Positions 11,159 through 21,008 are shown, counted from the stretch's first letter. The stretch: DNA of 21,475 bases from Saccoglossus kowalevskii (GCF_000003605.2 NW_003124900.1:206861-228335); one strand, 5' to 3'. Numbers and translations: made by a program. Notes: generated by a model not told the origin, from the letters alone.

Positions 11159-11839
11159 GCAGATAAAGGCAAATTCAAGCTTAGGGACAAATTTGATTTG
11201 TTGTTGAATCAAAAAAAATTTTTCATTGTGTATTTGCTCACACAAATGCTGATCTGGATCAAAAGGGTGAAGTATCACTAAATATTTTATCAATTTTGCT
11301 CGCCCCACTTCATAAGATGAAATAAACTCAATTACAGCTGTATAGAAAAAATACAGTTCAATAAATACTGAGCAGAAAATTGTTATAAAAATGCAAGTTT
11401 GTGAAAAAACAAAAGAGCATGGCAATTTATAGCTGTTTCTGTCAAATTTATTAGTTTAAAAAATAAATAACTTCTCTTAACGATTGTCTATATTTTGAAT
11501 TTACCGTACTGGGCCGCGTTAGCGCCTACGATGTAAATAAATTTGTTTTTCGAACATTTTATAATTCTTAGTTTCTCTCTGTATAATTTGCATTCGTTGA
11601 AAAATGTTTTTTTTTTCCAGTTGGTTACAATGATTACATTTTATTTGTTCATCACTTTTTGGTCCTCGGTGTCTACTTTGTTCAATTTGTAATCTGTATG
11701 CACTTTTAATAGCCAAAATACATATTTGGTCTTTTTTTTTTGTAACAATTAAATTTTAAACAAGTTGCATGTTTTTAGTTTTGAACCTATGCTGTCGTGT
11801 TCCACAAAATTTTATACCAATGCAAAGCATATTGCTCAC
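11159..11839. other. AT-rich non-coding stretch, no gene seen
   Basis: The stretch contains a T-run followed by CCAG near 11620 that resembles a splice acceptor, but no open frame of coding character follows. Nothing else is supported. Confidence 0.5.
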
Positions 11840-11857
11840 ATACGTACATGTACGTAT
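11840..11857. other. 18-bp perfect palindrome ATACGTACATGTACGTAT
   Basis: The 18 bases read identically on both strands and stop abruptly, because the next pair outwards is C/C. There is no loop, so it could be a cruciform centre or a dimeric protein site. Nothing adjacent suggests a transposon end. Confidence 0.9.
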
Positions 11858-13257
11858 CCATATTCATCCGGAGCGCATTTATTCATGCTTGGGAAATGTA
11901 TTAGAAGTCTGCAAATTGTTCTCTTAAACTTTATTCATTATAACATACATACAATGAACTCACGGATGAGTGGCTTCGCATAGCAGGCATCAAAAGCTAT
12001 AAAAACTGTATATAGTGAGTGGAACCAAAACATTTCTTTCACTCCTACTTGTGTGTCCAGACACTCCCGTCTCTTTTCACGGTTTATACAGCAAAACATT
12101 CATTTCTGTGTATGTTATCGTTTACCATGGCTGTCTCGACAGTTTGAAGCTGTTTTTGTATGCCACCCAAAAATATATCTGATACTATTTGTTTTGTTGT
12201 AATAAATTTTAAGTTAAGTAATTAAATTATTAATGATTTAAAAATTTTCAAAAAAAAGCAATTCCAATTTTGTTCACTTACCCCAAATCATTATTATTGT
12301 ATATTTGAGTAAAAAGAACTAAACATGATTTCTCAGTATTCCAGTTTAAGTTGTAAAAAGTTCCCTTTCTGAGGATTTAAAAATAATCTAAAACATGTAT
12401 TGAGTGATTGTAGATTGTCCAATAGATGTCTTAAATAACTAAATTCAGCTTTTCACAATTACATAGTTACGTGAATAAGTTTGGTTTATAAATGTGTGCT
12501 TCTATGAGAGACGCTCTTCTAATAGAGCAAATATACCACGTGTACTTTTTGATATAAACATATGATAACAGTTTTTCGCTCATGAGGGAATAGATACAAC
12601 CTATTCCATGATTTGCCCTTCATATGTATAACACTATACATGTATACATGTTAATTGCACAAAGGAGGTATCTAATGAGAAATACATAAGCCCAATATTG
12701 ATAAATAAAATAAACAATTACTTAGTAATAAAAAGATATTGACTAAAGTCGGCTATTACATTGTATATATTTGTGTATAAATGCATGACTGTATTAAGTA
12801 ACACGTTTGCGTATCTCAAAGAGGGTCATACGTTGGGGTAGAGGTCAGCCCAGGGAAATAACGAGTTGGTTGGTTACGGAGAACGTTCTACCTGCCAGAT
12901 CAGTAGGTCAGTGTTTGATTGGTTTGATTTGTTGTGACTAGACTGCTGCCAGGATTGTAACCAGCTGTGTACGCGATAAGAAATGTTCCAGCTTGTTTCC
13001 TGGCAACGGAATTAAACGTTTTTGAAATATCATTATCCAGCATACCACATCCGTAATAACATAGTACCGGTATACTTACAGTATGGAGTCGAAAAAACTT
13101 CATTCTCCTGTGGTGGAAGGAAATGTTTCAAATTAAGATAGAATGTATGCAATCACCGTCATATGTCTTGATGAATATCGAAAAGCTAAACATTTTGTTG
13201 TCTTTTTCTTGAAATTGAAATATGAATATAAAGTAGACATGAGTGGCATTACAGATC
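11858..13257. other. AT-rich non-coding stretch, no gene seen
   Basis: No gene is recognised. The palindrome ACATGTATACATGT lies at 12638-12651 and a perfect TACCGGTA at 13065-13072. The overlapping short frames at 12900-13415 lie on both strands and have no family signature. Confidence 0.5.
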
Positions 13258-13259
13258 TT

Positions 13260-13340
13260 GGCATGTGCCGAGAGTCTGGATTGAGTCGCCACATGCCGAA
13301 ATGTGTATGTGAACTGTCTAGAACCGAGTTGGCACATGCC
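13260..13340. repeat. Inverted repeat built on GGCATGTGCC / GGCACATGCC
   Basis: GGCATGTGCC (13260-13269) and its reverse complement GGCACATGCC (13331-13340) are separated by 61 bases. A third related copy, GCCACATGCC (13288-13297), lies between them. Flanking TTG and CAA bases extend the pairing imperfectly. It could be a degraded foldback element or clustered binding sites; no function is claimed. Confidence 0.6.
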
Positions 13341-13343
13341 CAA

Positions 13344-14736
13344 TAGATAGTCGTGTTGAAACTCTGCACCTGTTGAAATGAAATCATTACCTTGGTGGTA
13401 CGTATACTGATTCATGCTTGGTCATGTAGGGAAGTGCAGCTAGATATGATTGGATGTTGTAGTAATGAATGAAATGAATGCAGATCGGTGTCAGCGATGC
13501 ATATTTATGTGCTGCTGCAATCGGTTTCTTCATACAACAATTTGCTATATCAACAGGAAAAAAATAATTGTTTAAATCATTCTGTGCCGTTCATGTGCAC
13601 GATGACTCATAATAAATACCATAAGAGTGGATATAATAAATATGATTTCAAGTAATTATTATCATCATATGTGTATTGTCTGCCATGTTTGGATGAAATA
13701 ACAAGATTTACATATGAGGGCTTTAATCGCTCTTCCAACACAAAGGATTAACAATTTTGGAATGTGCTGTGTTCCTGTAACTTGAATTTAGTAAATGTCT
13801 TGCATTTTCTGCTGTGTGTTTTGGCATCAAGTTATGTTACTTTAATTTTAACATTTAGTTTTATACAAGTCAGAAAATCTCTGGTGACCAAACATTCATT
13901 AATGTACTATTCTTTTTAAGGATGACATTCGGGGCAATCAGCAACCTTTTATGCTTGTCCTAAATGATGATGTATTTTATGTTTGGATATTAATGTTGCT
14001 GTTAACAAGAAGACCGAACCTGGAGTTAATAATAAATAACAAACAGTTAACACTCGGCTGGAAAAATGGTTTGGGGACAGTTTTCAATTTAAACTATCGG
14101 GATATATTTTGTTTGTTGACTTTGACGTATTAAGTCGTACATTATATGTGCTTTATATCAAATGCAGCAATTATGGTGTTCATATCATGAATTCTATCGA
14201 ATTACATCTTAACATGTCACCATGCCCAAGCAAACTTCACACATGGAACATTTCGTACTCACTAGGTTAGTGGTGTTAAGTGTGTGTGGAAACAGGATTT
14301 AAAAGTGTGTTGCATGAGGGTATTTTATGTTATCCTGATAACTCGTTTTGCTTCATGGCCCAGTTTACAACCTGTATTTAAGACTTTTACATAATTAAGC
14401 AGACATCTTTATGGCTTTCTTTGACTCGAGGGCAAACGGTGTCACTGGTGTATATAGTGTAATCAATAAATTTATGTGTATAATTAGAGATACTATTTGT
14501 TTACAAAAAATGTTGACCAAAACCTGTTGGCAATTATGTTCATTTGTCCAAAATTAAAAAAGAATTGTAGAAAATACTAATGTGGAAAAATTTGCATCAA
14601 AAGTTTATGGAAAAATCTATAGCGCTCGTATTAAAGTTTTATTGTTGAAATCCCTTGTGTTTTTGAGTGACTTGAATAGCAATGGAATCCTGCTCTGTAA
14701 TGTATGATCTTTGCTAATGTCGTATTCATTTCTGGG
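13344..14736. other. AT-rich non-coding stretch, no gene seen
   Basis: No feature is recognised. The plus-strand frame at 13951-14133 (60 codons) and the minus-strand frame at 14617-14856 are not convincing; the second runs into the 103-bp array. Confidence 0.55.
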
Positions 14737-15380
14737 TTGCAGCATTGCATTGTGGGAAACCGTTACTATGTTGTGTACACTATCACTGTCAGACATGTCT
14801 ATTAAAGGGAAAGCTGTCAATCCCTGGGATTGCAGCATTGCATTGTGGGACACCATTACTGTGTTGTGTACACTTTATCACTGTCAGACATGTCTATTGA
14901 AGGGAAAGCCGTCAATCCCTGGGATTGCAGCATTGCATTGTGGGAAACCATTACTGTGTTGTGTACACACTATTAATTTATCACTGTCAGACATGTCTAT
15001 TGAAGGGAAAGCTGTCAATCCCTGGGATTGCAGCATTGCATTGTGGGAAACCATTACTGTGTTGTGTACACACTATTAATTTATCACTGTCAGACATGTC
15101 TATTGAAGGGAAAGCTGTCAATCCCTGGGATTGCAGCATTGCATTGTGGGAAACCATTACTGTGTTGTGTACACACTATTAATTTATCACTGTCAAACAT
15201 GTTGATTAAAGGGAAAGCTGTCAATCCCTGGGATTGCAGCATTGCATTGTGGGAAACCATTACTGTGTTGTGTACACACTATTAATTTATCACTGTCAAA
15301 CATGTTGATTAAAGGGAAGGCTGTAAATCTCTGGGTTGCAGCACTGCATTGTGGGATACCACCACTGTGTTGTTCACTGT
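14737..15380. repeat. 93-103-bp tandem array, 6 full units plus partial
   Basis: Units counted from TTGCAGCATTGCATTGTGGG begin at 14737, 14830, 14925, 15028, 15131, 15234 and 15336, giving lengths of 93, 95, 103, 103, 103 and 102 bp and a final partial unit. The length step comes from an 8-bp gain in the ACACTATTAATTTATC spacer after unit 2. Each complete unit also carries CACTGTCA(G/A)ACATGT and an AAGGGAA(A/G)GC block. TGCATTGTGGGA is unchanged in all seven copies. Because 103 leaves a remainder of one on division by three, the frame shifts by one base per unit, which explains the nested repeat-encoded reading frames at 14711-15502. None of these is a gene. Confidence 0.96.
14744..15356 (-). 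promoter_or_regulatory. ZNF143/Staf-like motif repeated in every unit of the 103-bp array
   Basis: Read on the minus strand, the typical unit contains TTCCCACAATGCAATGCT. Against the Staf/ZNF143 consensus as I recall it (YWCCCRNMATSCMYYRCR), this fits 16 of 18 positions. Copies occur at about 14744, 14837, 14932, 15035, 15138, 15241 and 15343. Units 2 and 7 fit less well because of changes at GGGACACC and GGGATACC. Binding is inferred from the consensus only. Confidence 0.4.
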
Positions 15381-16892
15381 CCATTTGTTTGCACCATGGA
15401 ATAACATCACACTATGTGATGGTGTTTACTCTAATAATTACCATGACATATCATGAATCTTTAGTTAATAGCTGTCTCTTGAGTCTTCATGTCATACATT
15501 AATAAACTGAACTGAATTGTTGTTATAAAGCTAGGTATGGTGAATTAACCCTTTATTAATGTTCATTCAGATTATTGATTTCAATGATATGTGACCTAAT
15601 TCAATATTAAAAGGTTATTGTAGGAAACATGAGCTGATTAACAGGATGTTCCCAATACAGACAACACAAATGTACTAATCAATCTTAAATTTGATTTCAT
15701 TAAATGAATATTCATGTCAGTTTTGCAAACTTTATTGTTTGTATATCAAAATCGATCATATGGCTTTGAAAAAATAATTATAATAATTATGATCTTTATA
15801 TCAAAACGTAACAATTGAATAAAAAGTACAAATTCTGCAAAAAAACATTTTAGTAAACATTAACTAAATTTGCAAAAAGTTTGATTGAATATAATTACAG
15901 ACAAATTTCAAAGTTTGACTCCACCTTGCTGAATTCCACTCACGATATACCACCAACTCTAATTACATAAAAGCCAGTGAAACACTGCATATTTTTTTTA
16001 TTCAATTTATACGAAAATATGTTAAGTTGGGAAACATGTTCCTATAGGATTTTGTGAAGTCATCATACGTTAAACTGCGTATGTGGTGACTCCAAGTCAA
16101 CAACAAAACCAAAGTGGGGTCAATTATAATTGAAGGCTTGTTTTGAAGATAAGTTAACAGATAAGACCTGGGGTTATCGCTTGTTGTCTTATTGATTTGT
16201 TTTGCTGGTTCCCTTCAGAAGACGACTAACTTGTTTGTCTGTTCTTTGCAGTATTTTCTCAAAAATTCTTGGCAGATTTCAGTAAAACATGGCATGTTGA
16301 TAGTTAATGAACTCTAAATAAAAACATATTAAGTAATTATCTGGTTTAGATAGGTTTCTTGTATGTAACATTTTGGCATATTGTTTTCGTCATTGAATGT
16401 TTTATAGTAATCTCAAATTAATCTGCGCATATATTAATTACCGGTACCAGCTAATTTGGATGTGATTAACTATTCAACCATGTTCCTTATGAACCTTAAT
16501 AACAATTTTCTTAAATAAATTGAAATTTGATACATGCTTGTTTACGAAATTAAATGTCTGGTAAATAATAAATTTATTTGTGCATATTAATCAGCTCATT
16601 TGAATACAAGTGAAATATTCTAGCATCTTTTGTTTTGCATCAAAAAATTTGAAATAAATTTAAACTTGTGAATGTAGTTGAATGTTTGCATAATTCAACA
16701 ATAGTGTGAATTGCGTATGAGCGGACACTGCGATAATCAATTGCATATCATCTTTTTGTCAAAGATAGAAATAAACATACATGTATGAATACATAAATGT
16801 ATGAATCAAAATTATTCAAAGAACTGTGGCTGGAAAGCTGTAGTGTATCTTGTTGAGTGTGTTTGAAAATCATTTTGTTTGTAGAAAATAAA
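15381..16892. other. AT-rich non-coding stretch, no gene seen
   Basis: No gene or element is recognised. A perfect TACCGGTA lies at 16439-16446 and CATACATGTATG at 16776-16787. The phrase ATAAAGCTAGGT near 15525 resembles the miR-9*/miR-79 mature sequence but lacks a pairing arm. Confidence 0.55.
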
Positions 16893-17116
16893 AACCAATC
16901 AGAGAACAGAAAAACTACCTGAACCAATCAGGGAATAGAAAAACATTAATTGAACCAATCAGAGAACAGAAAAACAATAAGTGAACCAATCAGAGAACAG
17001 AAAAACATTAATTGAACCAATCAGAGAACAGAAAAACATTATTTGAACCAATCAGGAAACAGAAAACAATAAGTGAACCAATCAGAGTACAGAAAAACAT
17101 TATTTGAACCAATCAG
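16893..17116 (+). promoter_or_regulatory. Eight NF-Y consensus (CCAAT) sites in phase
   Basis: AACCAATCAG matches the established NF-Y consensus RRCCAATSR in full and extends to the preferred CAG. All eight sites are in the same orientation, and the spacing of about 31 bp is close to three helical turns, so they would lie on one face of the DNA. Paired CCAAT boxes about 31-35 bp apart are known in cell-cycle promoters. Occupancy is inferred, not shown. Confidence 0.5.
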
Positions 17117-17140
17117 AGAACAGAAAAACAATAACATTAG
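16893..17140 (+). repeat. 31-bp tandem array of CCAAT-box units, 8 copies
   Basis: Each unit contains AACCAATCAG followed by a variable GAGAACAGAAAAACA spacer. CCAAT starts at 16895, 16924, 16955, 16986, 17017, 17048, 17078 and 17109, giving spacings of 29, 31, 31, 31, 31, 30 and 31. The spacer tails differ in type (ATTAATTG, AATAAGTG, ATTATTTG), which hints at a longer higher-order unit. The 10-base AACCAATCAG core is identical in all eight units while the other positions vary. Confidence 0.96.
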
Positions 17141-18839
17141 CATTAGCAGTTTTAATGTCTCCGTAAGGTGGAACAGGACATGTATACTAAAAGTTATTTA
17201 ACCTAAAAGAAGATACATTATTCATGAAAGTACATTGATCTGTGTCAGCTGATCGATAACAGTCTGTTTTGTAATCTATCGTGGCTGCTCGATATGAAGA
17301 GAGCAATTACATTTAAATCAATATATAGATTTGAATTGCTTCAGACTTCTACTAAATACATCTTTAATGATGTGAACACCTAATAACATTTATACGTGCA
17401 TGTGTGTGTGTGTATGTTTCTGCTAGCATACACTCAGAACACACAAGTCAACTTTTGACGCCTTTTCACAAAAAAAAAAATGAAAAATGTTTTCCATTTT
17501 TGATCCTGATTTGTTGTCAATGTGAAATTATATGCTTTTGCCTCAAAATGAATAAAAAAGTGATACAAATATACATAAAAATGTTCAAAATGCTGCAGCA
17601 AAAATTTAGCGGGGAAAAATGCAAATAGCATTCAATGCCCTTGCATATAAGTCAGCATAGATCAGATAATATTCAAATTGAGTGAATACTTGTACATTTC
17701 ACAAGGGTTGTAGCTTTTGGGTTGATCATTAAATATTCAAGGTGGGGGGGGGGGGGCTTGCAGAGAAAAAAAAATTGCACATGGAAACTTACAGGAAGGA
17801 GATACATGTATTTATAATTAAAAAAACATCCCACGCATATTTTATAGAGAAAATTAAAAAAAAAAAAATATCACAGGAAAATTATAATTTACACAGTGGT
17901 TCTACAATTTCCCACCCTATGATCAACCCCATATACAGATATACTTCTTTAGCACCTTTGTTAGAGCTGCTCCATACGTCCATGTACATTGTAGGTAGGC
18001 CTTTTCTGCTAAAAGTGATTGTTAAGAATCCCATCGAAGCAATACAGCATATTAAACTCAGACAAGATGAACTACATTGACCGGGGTGACCAGGGATGTC
18101 AACTTACAACCCATTTATCTCTGTCATTACTTTTAAATGGAGTGTCTATGTTGAATGAAGTTAAACAGTACATAACAGTCACTCACCACTGGTTTTTGGC
18201 GACACTGGCATTCACTAAAATTGTACAAGGTTAATTCCTAACAACCAGATTTTAGAAATAAATGCTTTATTTGTATTGTCTGTTTAGATTTTTGTCTGCT
18301 TTTCAATGAATTCAAAATGGCTGCCTTCATTGTAAGCCATATTGTCGTTACAACTGTTTATAAAAGTTTCCATGGATAATGAGCATGGTGGCTTCCTCTT
18401 TTTAATTGCAATTTGAAGAGAAATTTTTGTAATTGTTGCTGGGTTGATAGTGAAAATAATTTTGTAAACTTGGGTGGGTGAATGTTGCAGCACGTGAACG
18501 GCTAAGTTCACACGCGAGTTGAGCAGGATACAAGATGGTGCCACACAAGACTCAGCTCAAAATGATTTGACGCACACATTCAGAGTTTAAAACTATTAGT
18601 TTTAAAATTGAACATTTCTGAAGATTTCTTGCCGTGAAATGAATAAGCTGATCTTGCTTTGACAACAAATAAAAGTGTGCCATCTATGGTTCTGAAGTGT
18701 ACCATTCTCAAGCTCCTGGGGTATTTAGATTTATACCACATTCTCTCCAATATTAACGTGTTGTCAAGTAAAGTGATCTCCTCGAATTCATAAAATAATT
18801 AATTGTTTGTAGAACTTACTTTGTGTTGCGTCATTACCT
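17141..18839. other. AT-rich non-coding stretch with simple repeats and two YY1-like sites
   Basis: A (TG)6 tract lies at 17401-17413 and a run of 13 G at 17744-17756. Two YY1-like sites, CAAAATGGCTGCC (18313-18325) and CAAGATGGTGCC (18531-18542), lie ahead of the CpG-dense block. CACGTG is at 18491-18496, and GTGAAC/GTTCAC is an inverted pair at 18494-18511. The reading frames at 17404-17631, 17742-18080 and 18019-18234 begin in or near low-complexity tracts and show no family signature. Confidence 0.5.
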
Positions 18840-19200
18840 CCCAATAGGTGATTTTCCGAACAATTGCGAGATCTCGCGAGATGCATGAAAGACGCGCGTC
18901 GAACGTCTGCCGCAAAAATCGAACGATTTGATTTTGAACTAGAATTTCTTTATTTCGCAGCTTACATTGACCGGCCGATCTTCGACAGAGGAATATTGCT
19001 TCCGAATACCCTCACTTAATCAAAATTGCCTGTCATCAAATGTGGACAGCACATTATTAAGCATGGAAATGTCCCCGAAATACTTTCGCGTTTGTCGAAT
19101 CCCACGTGATGTTTGACGCGACTTCGACGCTATGACCTTTGTTTGTCCTGTTTTTACGTTCGATTTCACGCATAACGCGTGATTCTCGCAGTGAACGGAA
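18840..19200. promoter_or_regulatory. CpG-dense block with TCTCGCGAGA palindrome: candidate promoter or CpG island
   Basis: I count about 33 CpG in 360 bp, around twice the number expected from its own base composition, against clear CpG depletion in most of the window. It contains the palindrome ATCTCGCGAGAT (18871-18882), overlapping GCGAGATCTCGC (18866-18877). It also has GACGCGCGTC (18891-18900), CACGTG (19103-19108), TGACCTTTG (19133-19141) and the inverted pair TCACGC/GCGTGA (19166-19182). TCTCGCGAGA is an established vertebrate CpG-island promoter motif bound by BANP and associated with Kaiso/ZBTB33. No TATA box or start codon context fixes a direction, and no exon is visible next to it. 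An alternative is a CpG-rich transposon remnant. Confidence 0.5.
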
Positions 19201-20568
19201 AATGGTCTATTAAAATATTTATAAGATGATAAAAGTAAGCAACAGCAAGATTAATGATGTCGGGTTTGTATTCACATGAAATTGAACATCATATGTAGTT
19301 TACCTCCATATGGCTGCTTCTGTTCTGTTTTAAAAATCAATCTATTTGTGATTCTATCTACTGCAGTAGTTCTATTACGTCAGTACCAAACCTTATCCTT
19401 CTCGGTTCAAGCACAGCCTCTCAAGAACTGAAGGGCTGTGGTTCGAGATATAACATTTCATGCTTTAGGAAGTTGACAGTTTGTCCCTCTGTATTATTTT
19501 ACAGACTTATTTCATGATATTTATGCAAAAGATTATAATCTTCAGTCCTCGATTTGATATCAAATGTCAGGAAATCTGAAGAGTTTGGGTTGTTTTTCAT
19601 ATATTCATTCATCCATTCACTTTCCTGATATGGCATGTAATCATCCATGTATGGATCACTGATGCATTACCTAGTTACTGAGAGATTCCTCATCATTTAA
19701 GTATGAAAAGAAGAGAAACCAGTGATGGGTGAATATAAAAAAAAAATCCCTTGGCACAAGTTTGCTTCAGGCAATAAATCATGGATTATTTCTGCAGCTT
19801 GTCGTCGTCGTCTGGTTTTGGTATTTTTCACTTAAGCTGTCAGGACACCGATTTTTCTTGAGGCATATTATGTGCTCTATCTTTAATCCAGATTAAAATG
19901 ATCGATGATAACTTTTTATTCTGACTTACTGAATCTAGGTCATAACATACTGTAATGATGCATCTTTGAATAAACAGTTTTTTTTTTCTAGATAACCATT
20001 TTCTAGATAAGTCATGGGATACTATTGTTCTTGTTTTGATAGCTAATTTGGCTATTGTTTCCCATTGTCTTTTAAATCCAATATGAAAATAAACTGATCA
20101 TAAATCTTATCAACAATACCATGCGTCAATAGCATTTAGTTAATCCTCAGTAGTTCAAATGTTCAGGCTACACCATGTGCAGCCTAAGATTTGAGCTAAT
20201 CTCGTAAGTTTGTATATCGGCTATACTAATTTGCGTTCACGCAAAGTAGAGAGGGATGGAACAGGCTAAGGAACACCCAAACTTGTTAGTAATATACAGC
20301 ATCCAGGAATGTAATTGGGGGTGTATATGTTATAAAACACACTAACAATTTGAAAGCAAATTCAGAAAGTCTCATTGCCCATTATTTTTCACAAGAATAA
20401 TGTTGCTAGATTTGCTTGTGTTCACTGTCATGTAAGAAATGGCGTACCAAAATGAATAGTTATGAATATAGTAGTAAATCTTTCTAGTGGATCTTGTTTT
20501 GGAAGCTTAGCCCATGGTACTATAAACCACAGGAAGAACAACCACTTCGTTACCTTTGAACTATGATA
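19201..20568. other. AT-rich non-coding stretch between the two CpG-dense blocks
   Basis: A TTACGTCAG CRE-like site lies near 19375, a (GTC)4 run at 19801-19812, and a T-run followed by TCTAGATAACC near 19980. No exon or known element is recognised. Confidence 0.5.
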
Positions 20569-20898
20569 GTTGCCGCGATGTCGAATGTTTATTTTGAATG
20601 TTTATTTCGTCGTATTAAAAAAAAGCCAATTTACGCAAATAAACGTTAATCTCCGACTATCGGTCATTTTCGGAGATAATCGGGCGACTTCGGAAGATCA
20701 CGTGATCGAGTTGTTTTGGTTATAGCATAAAAAAACAATGGCGCCAGGACAAAAACACTGATAAATGAGCGACATTCAACGGGAAAAAAAACACATTGCC
20801 ACTTCTGGTGATCGAAGAGAAACATAGAATAAGTCGGGATATCTCGACAACAAACAGCATACCAAACCCCATGTTTCGCAAACTTTCGCAACCTTATT
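20569..20898. promoter_or_regulatory. Second CpG-dense block with GATCACGTGATC
   Basis: I count about 25 CpG in 330 bp here, rising further into the adjoining hairpin. The block contains the 12-bp palindrome GATCACGTGATC (20696-20707) with a TCACGTGA core, the type bound by MiT/TFE and USF-like bHLH factors. It also has an 8-bp inverted pair ATCTCCGA (20649-20656) / TCGGAGAT (20670-20677). ACAATGGCGCC at 20735-20745 has a start-like context, but its frame stops after seven codons. The block may be a CpG-rich promoter, or the terminal region of the composite repeat that begins at 20899. Confidence 0.4.
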
Positions 20899-20933
20899 AG
20901 TCCCCGTTCGGACGCAGTCCGAAAACGGGGACT
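20899..20933. repeat. Strong hairpin at one end of the composite repeat
   Basis: AGTCCCCGTT (20899-20908) pairs with AACGGGGACT (20924-20933), and CGGAC (20909-20913) pairs with GTCCG (20917-20921) around a GCA loop, leaving AA as a small bulge. The stem has 15 pairs and is GC-rich. It lies just outside the microsatellite and looks like a structural end of the element. Confidence 0.92.
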
Positions 20934-20951
20934 TATGTTTTGCCCTGTGTG

Positions 20952-20999
20952 CGTCCGTCCGTCCGTGCGTCCGTGCATCCGTGCTTCCGTGCGTCCGTG
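20952..20999. repeat. (CGTCCGTG)n microsatellite, six 8-bp units
   Basis: Six 8-bp units begin at 20952, 20960, 20968, 20976, 20984 and 20992, with single changes (CGTCCGTC, CATCCGTG, CTTCCGTG). On the minus strand it reads as ACGG/ACGC tetramers. It separates the hairpin from the long tandem monomers. Confidence 0.94.
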
Positions 21000-21008
21000 A
21001 TCACCTGT

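Noticed and set aside
11066-11425. 119-codon minus-strand frame
   Set aside because: It overlaps the right half of the foldback element and continues into AT-rich DNA. The F/I/L-rich peptide is what random AT-rich sequence gives.
11605-11640. T-run followed by CCAG as a splice acceptor
   Set aside because: No reading frame with coding character follows, and T-runs ending in CAG are common by chance in this composition.
14711-15502. Family of nested 85-122-codon plus-strand frames with repeated peptides
   Set aside because: The 103-bp unit shifts frame by one base per copy, so the same peptides recur in different frames. A coding repeat would be expected to keep a multiple of three.
15523-15545. 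ATAAAGCTAGGT resembling the miR-9*/miR-79 mature strand
   Set aside because: The match breaks after 12 bases and no complementary miR-9-type arm lies in the preceding 60-80 bases, so no pre-miRNA hairpin forms.
18491-20704. Clustered CACGTG E-boxes
   Set aside because: Five CACGTG sites occur in the whole window against about two expected, and they are not tightly clustered. Only the extended GATCACGTGATC was kept.
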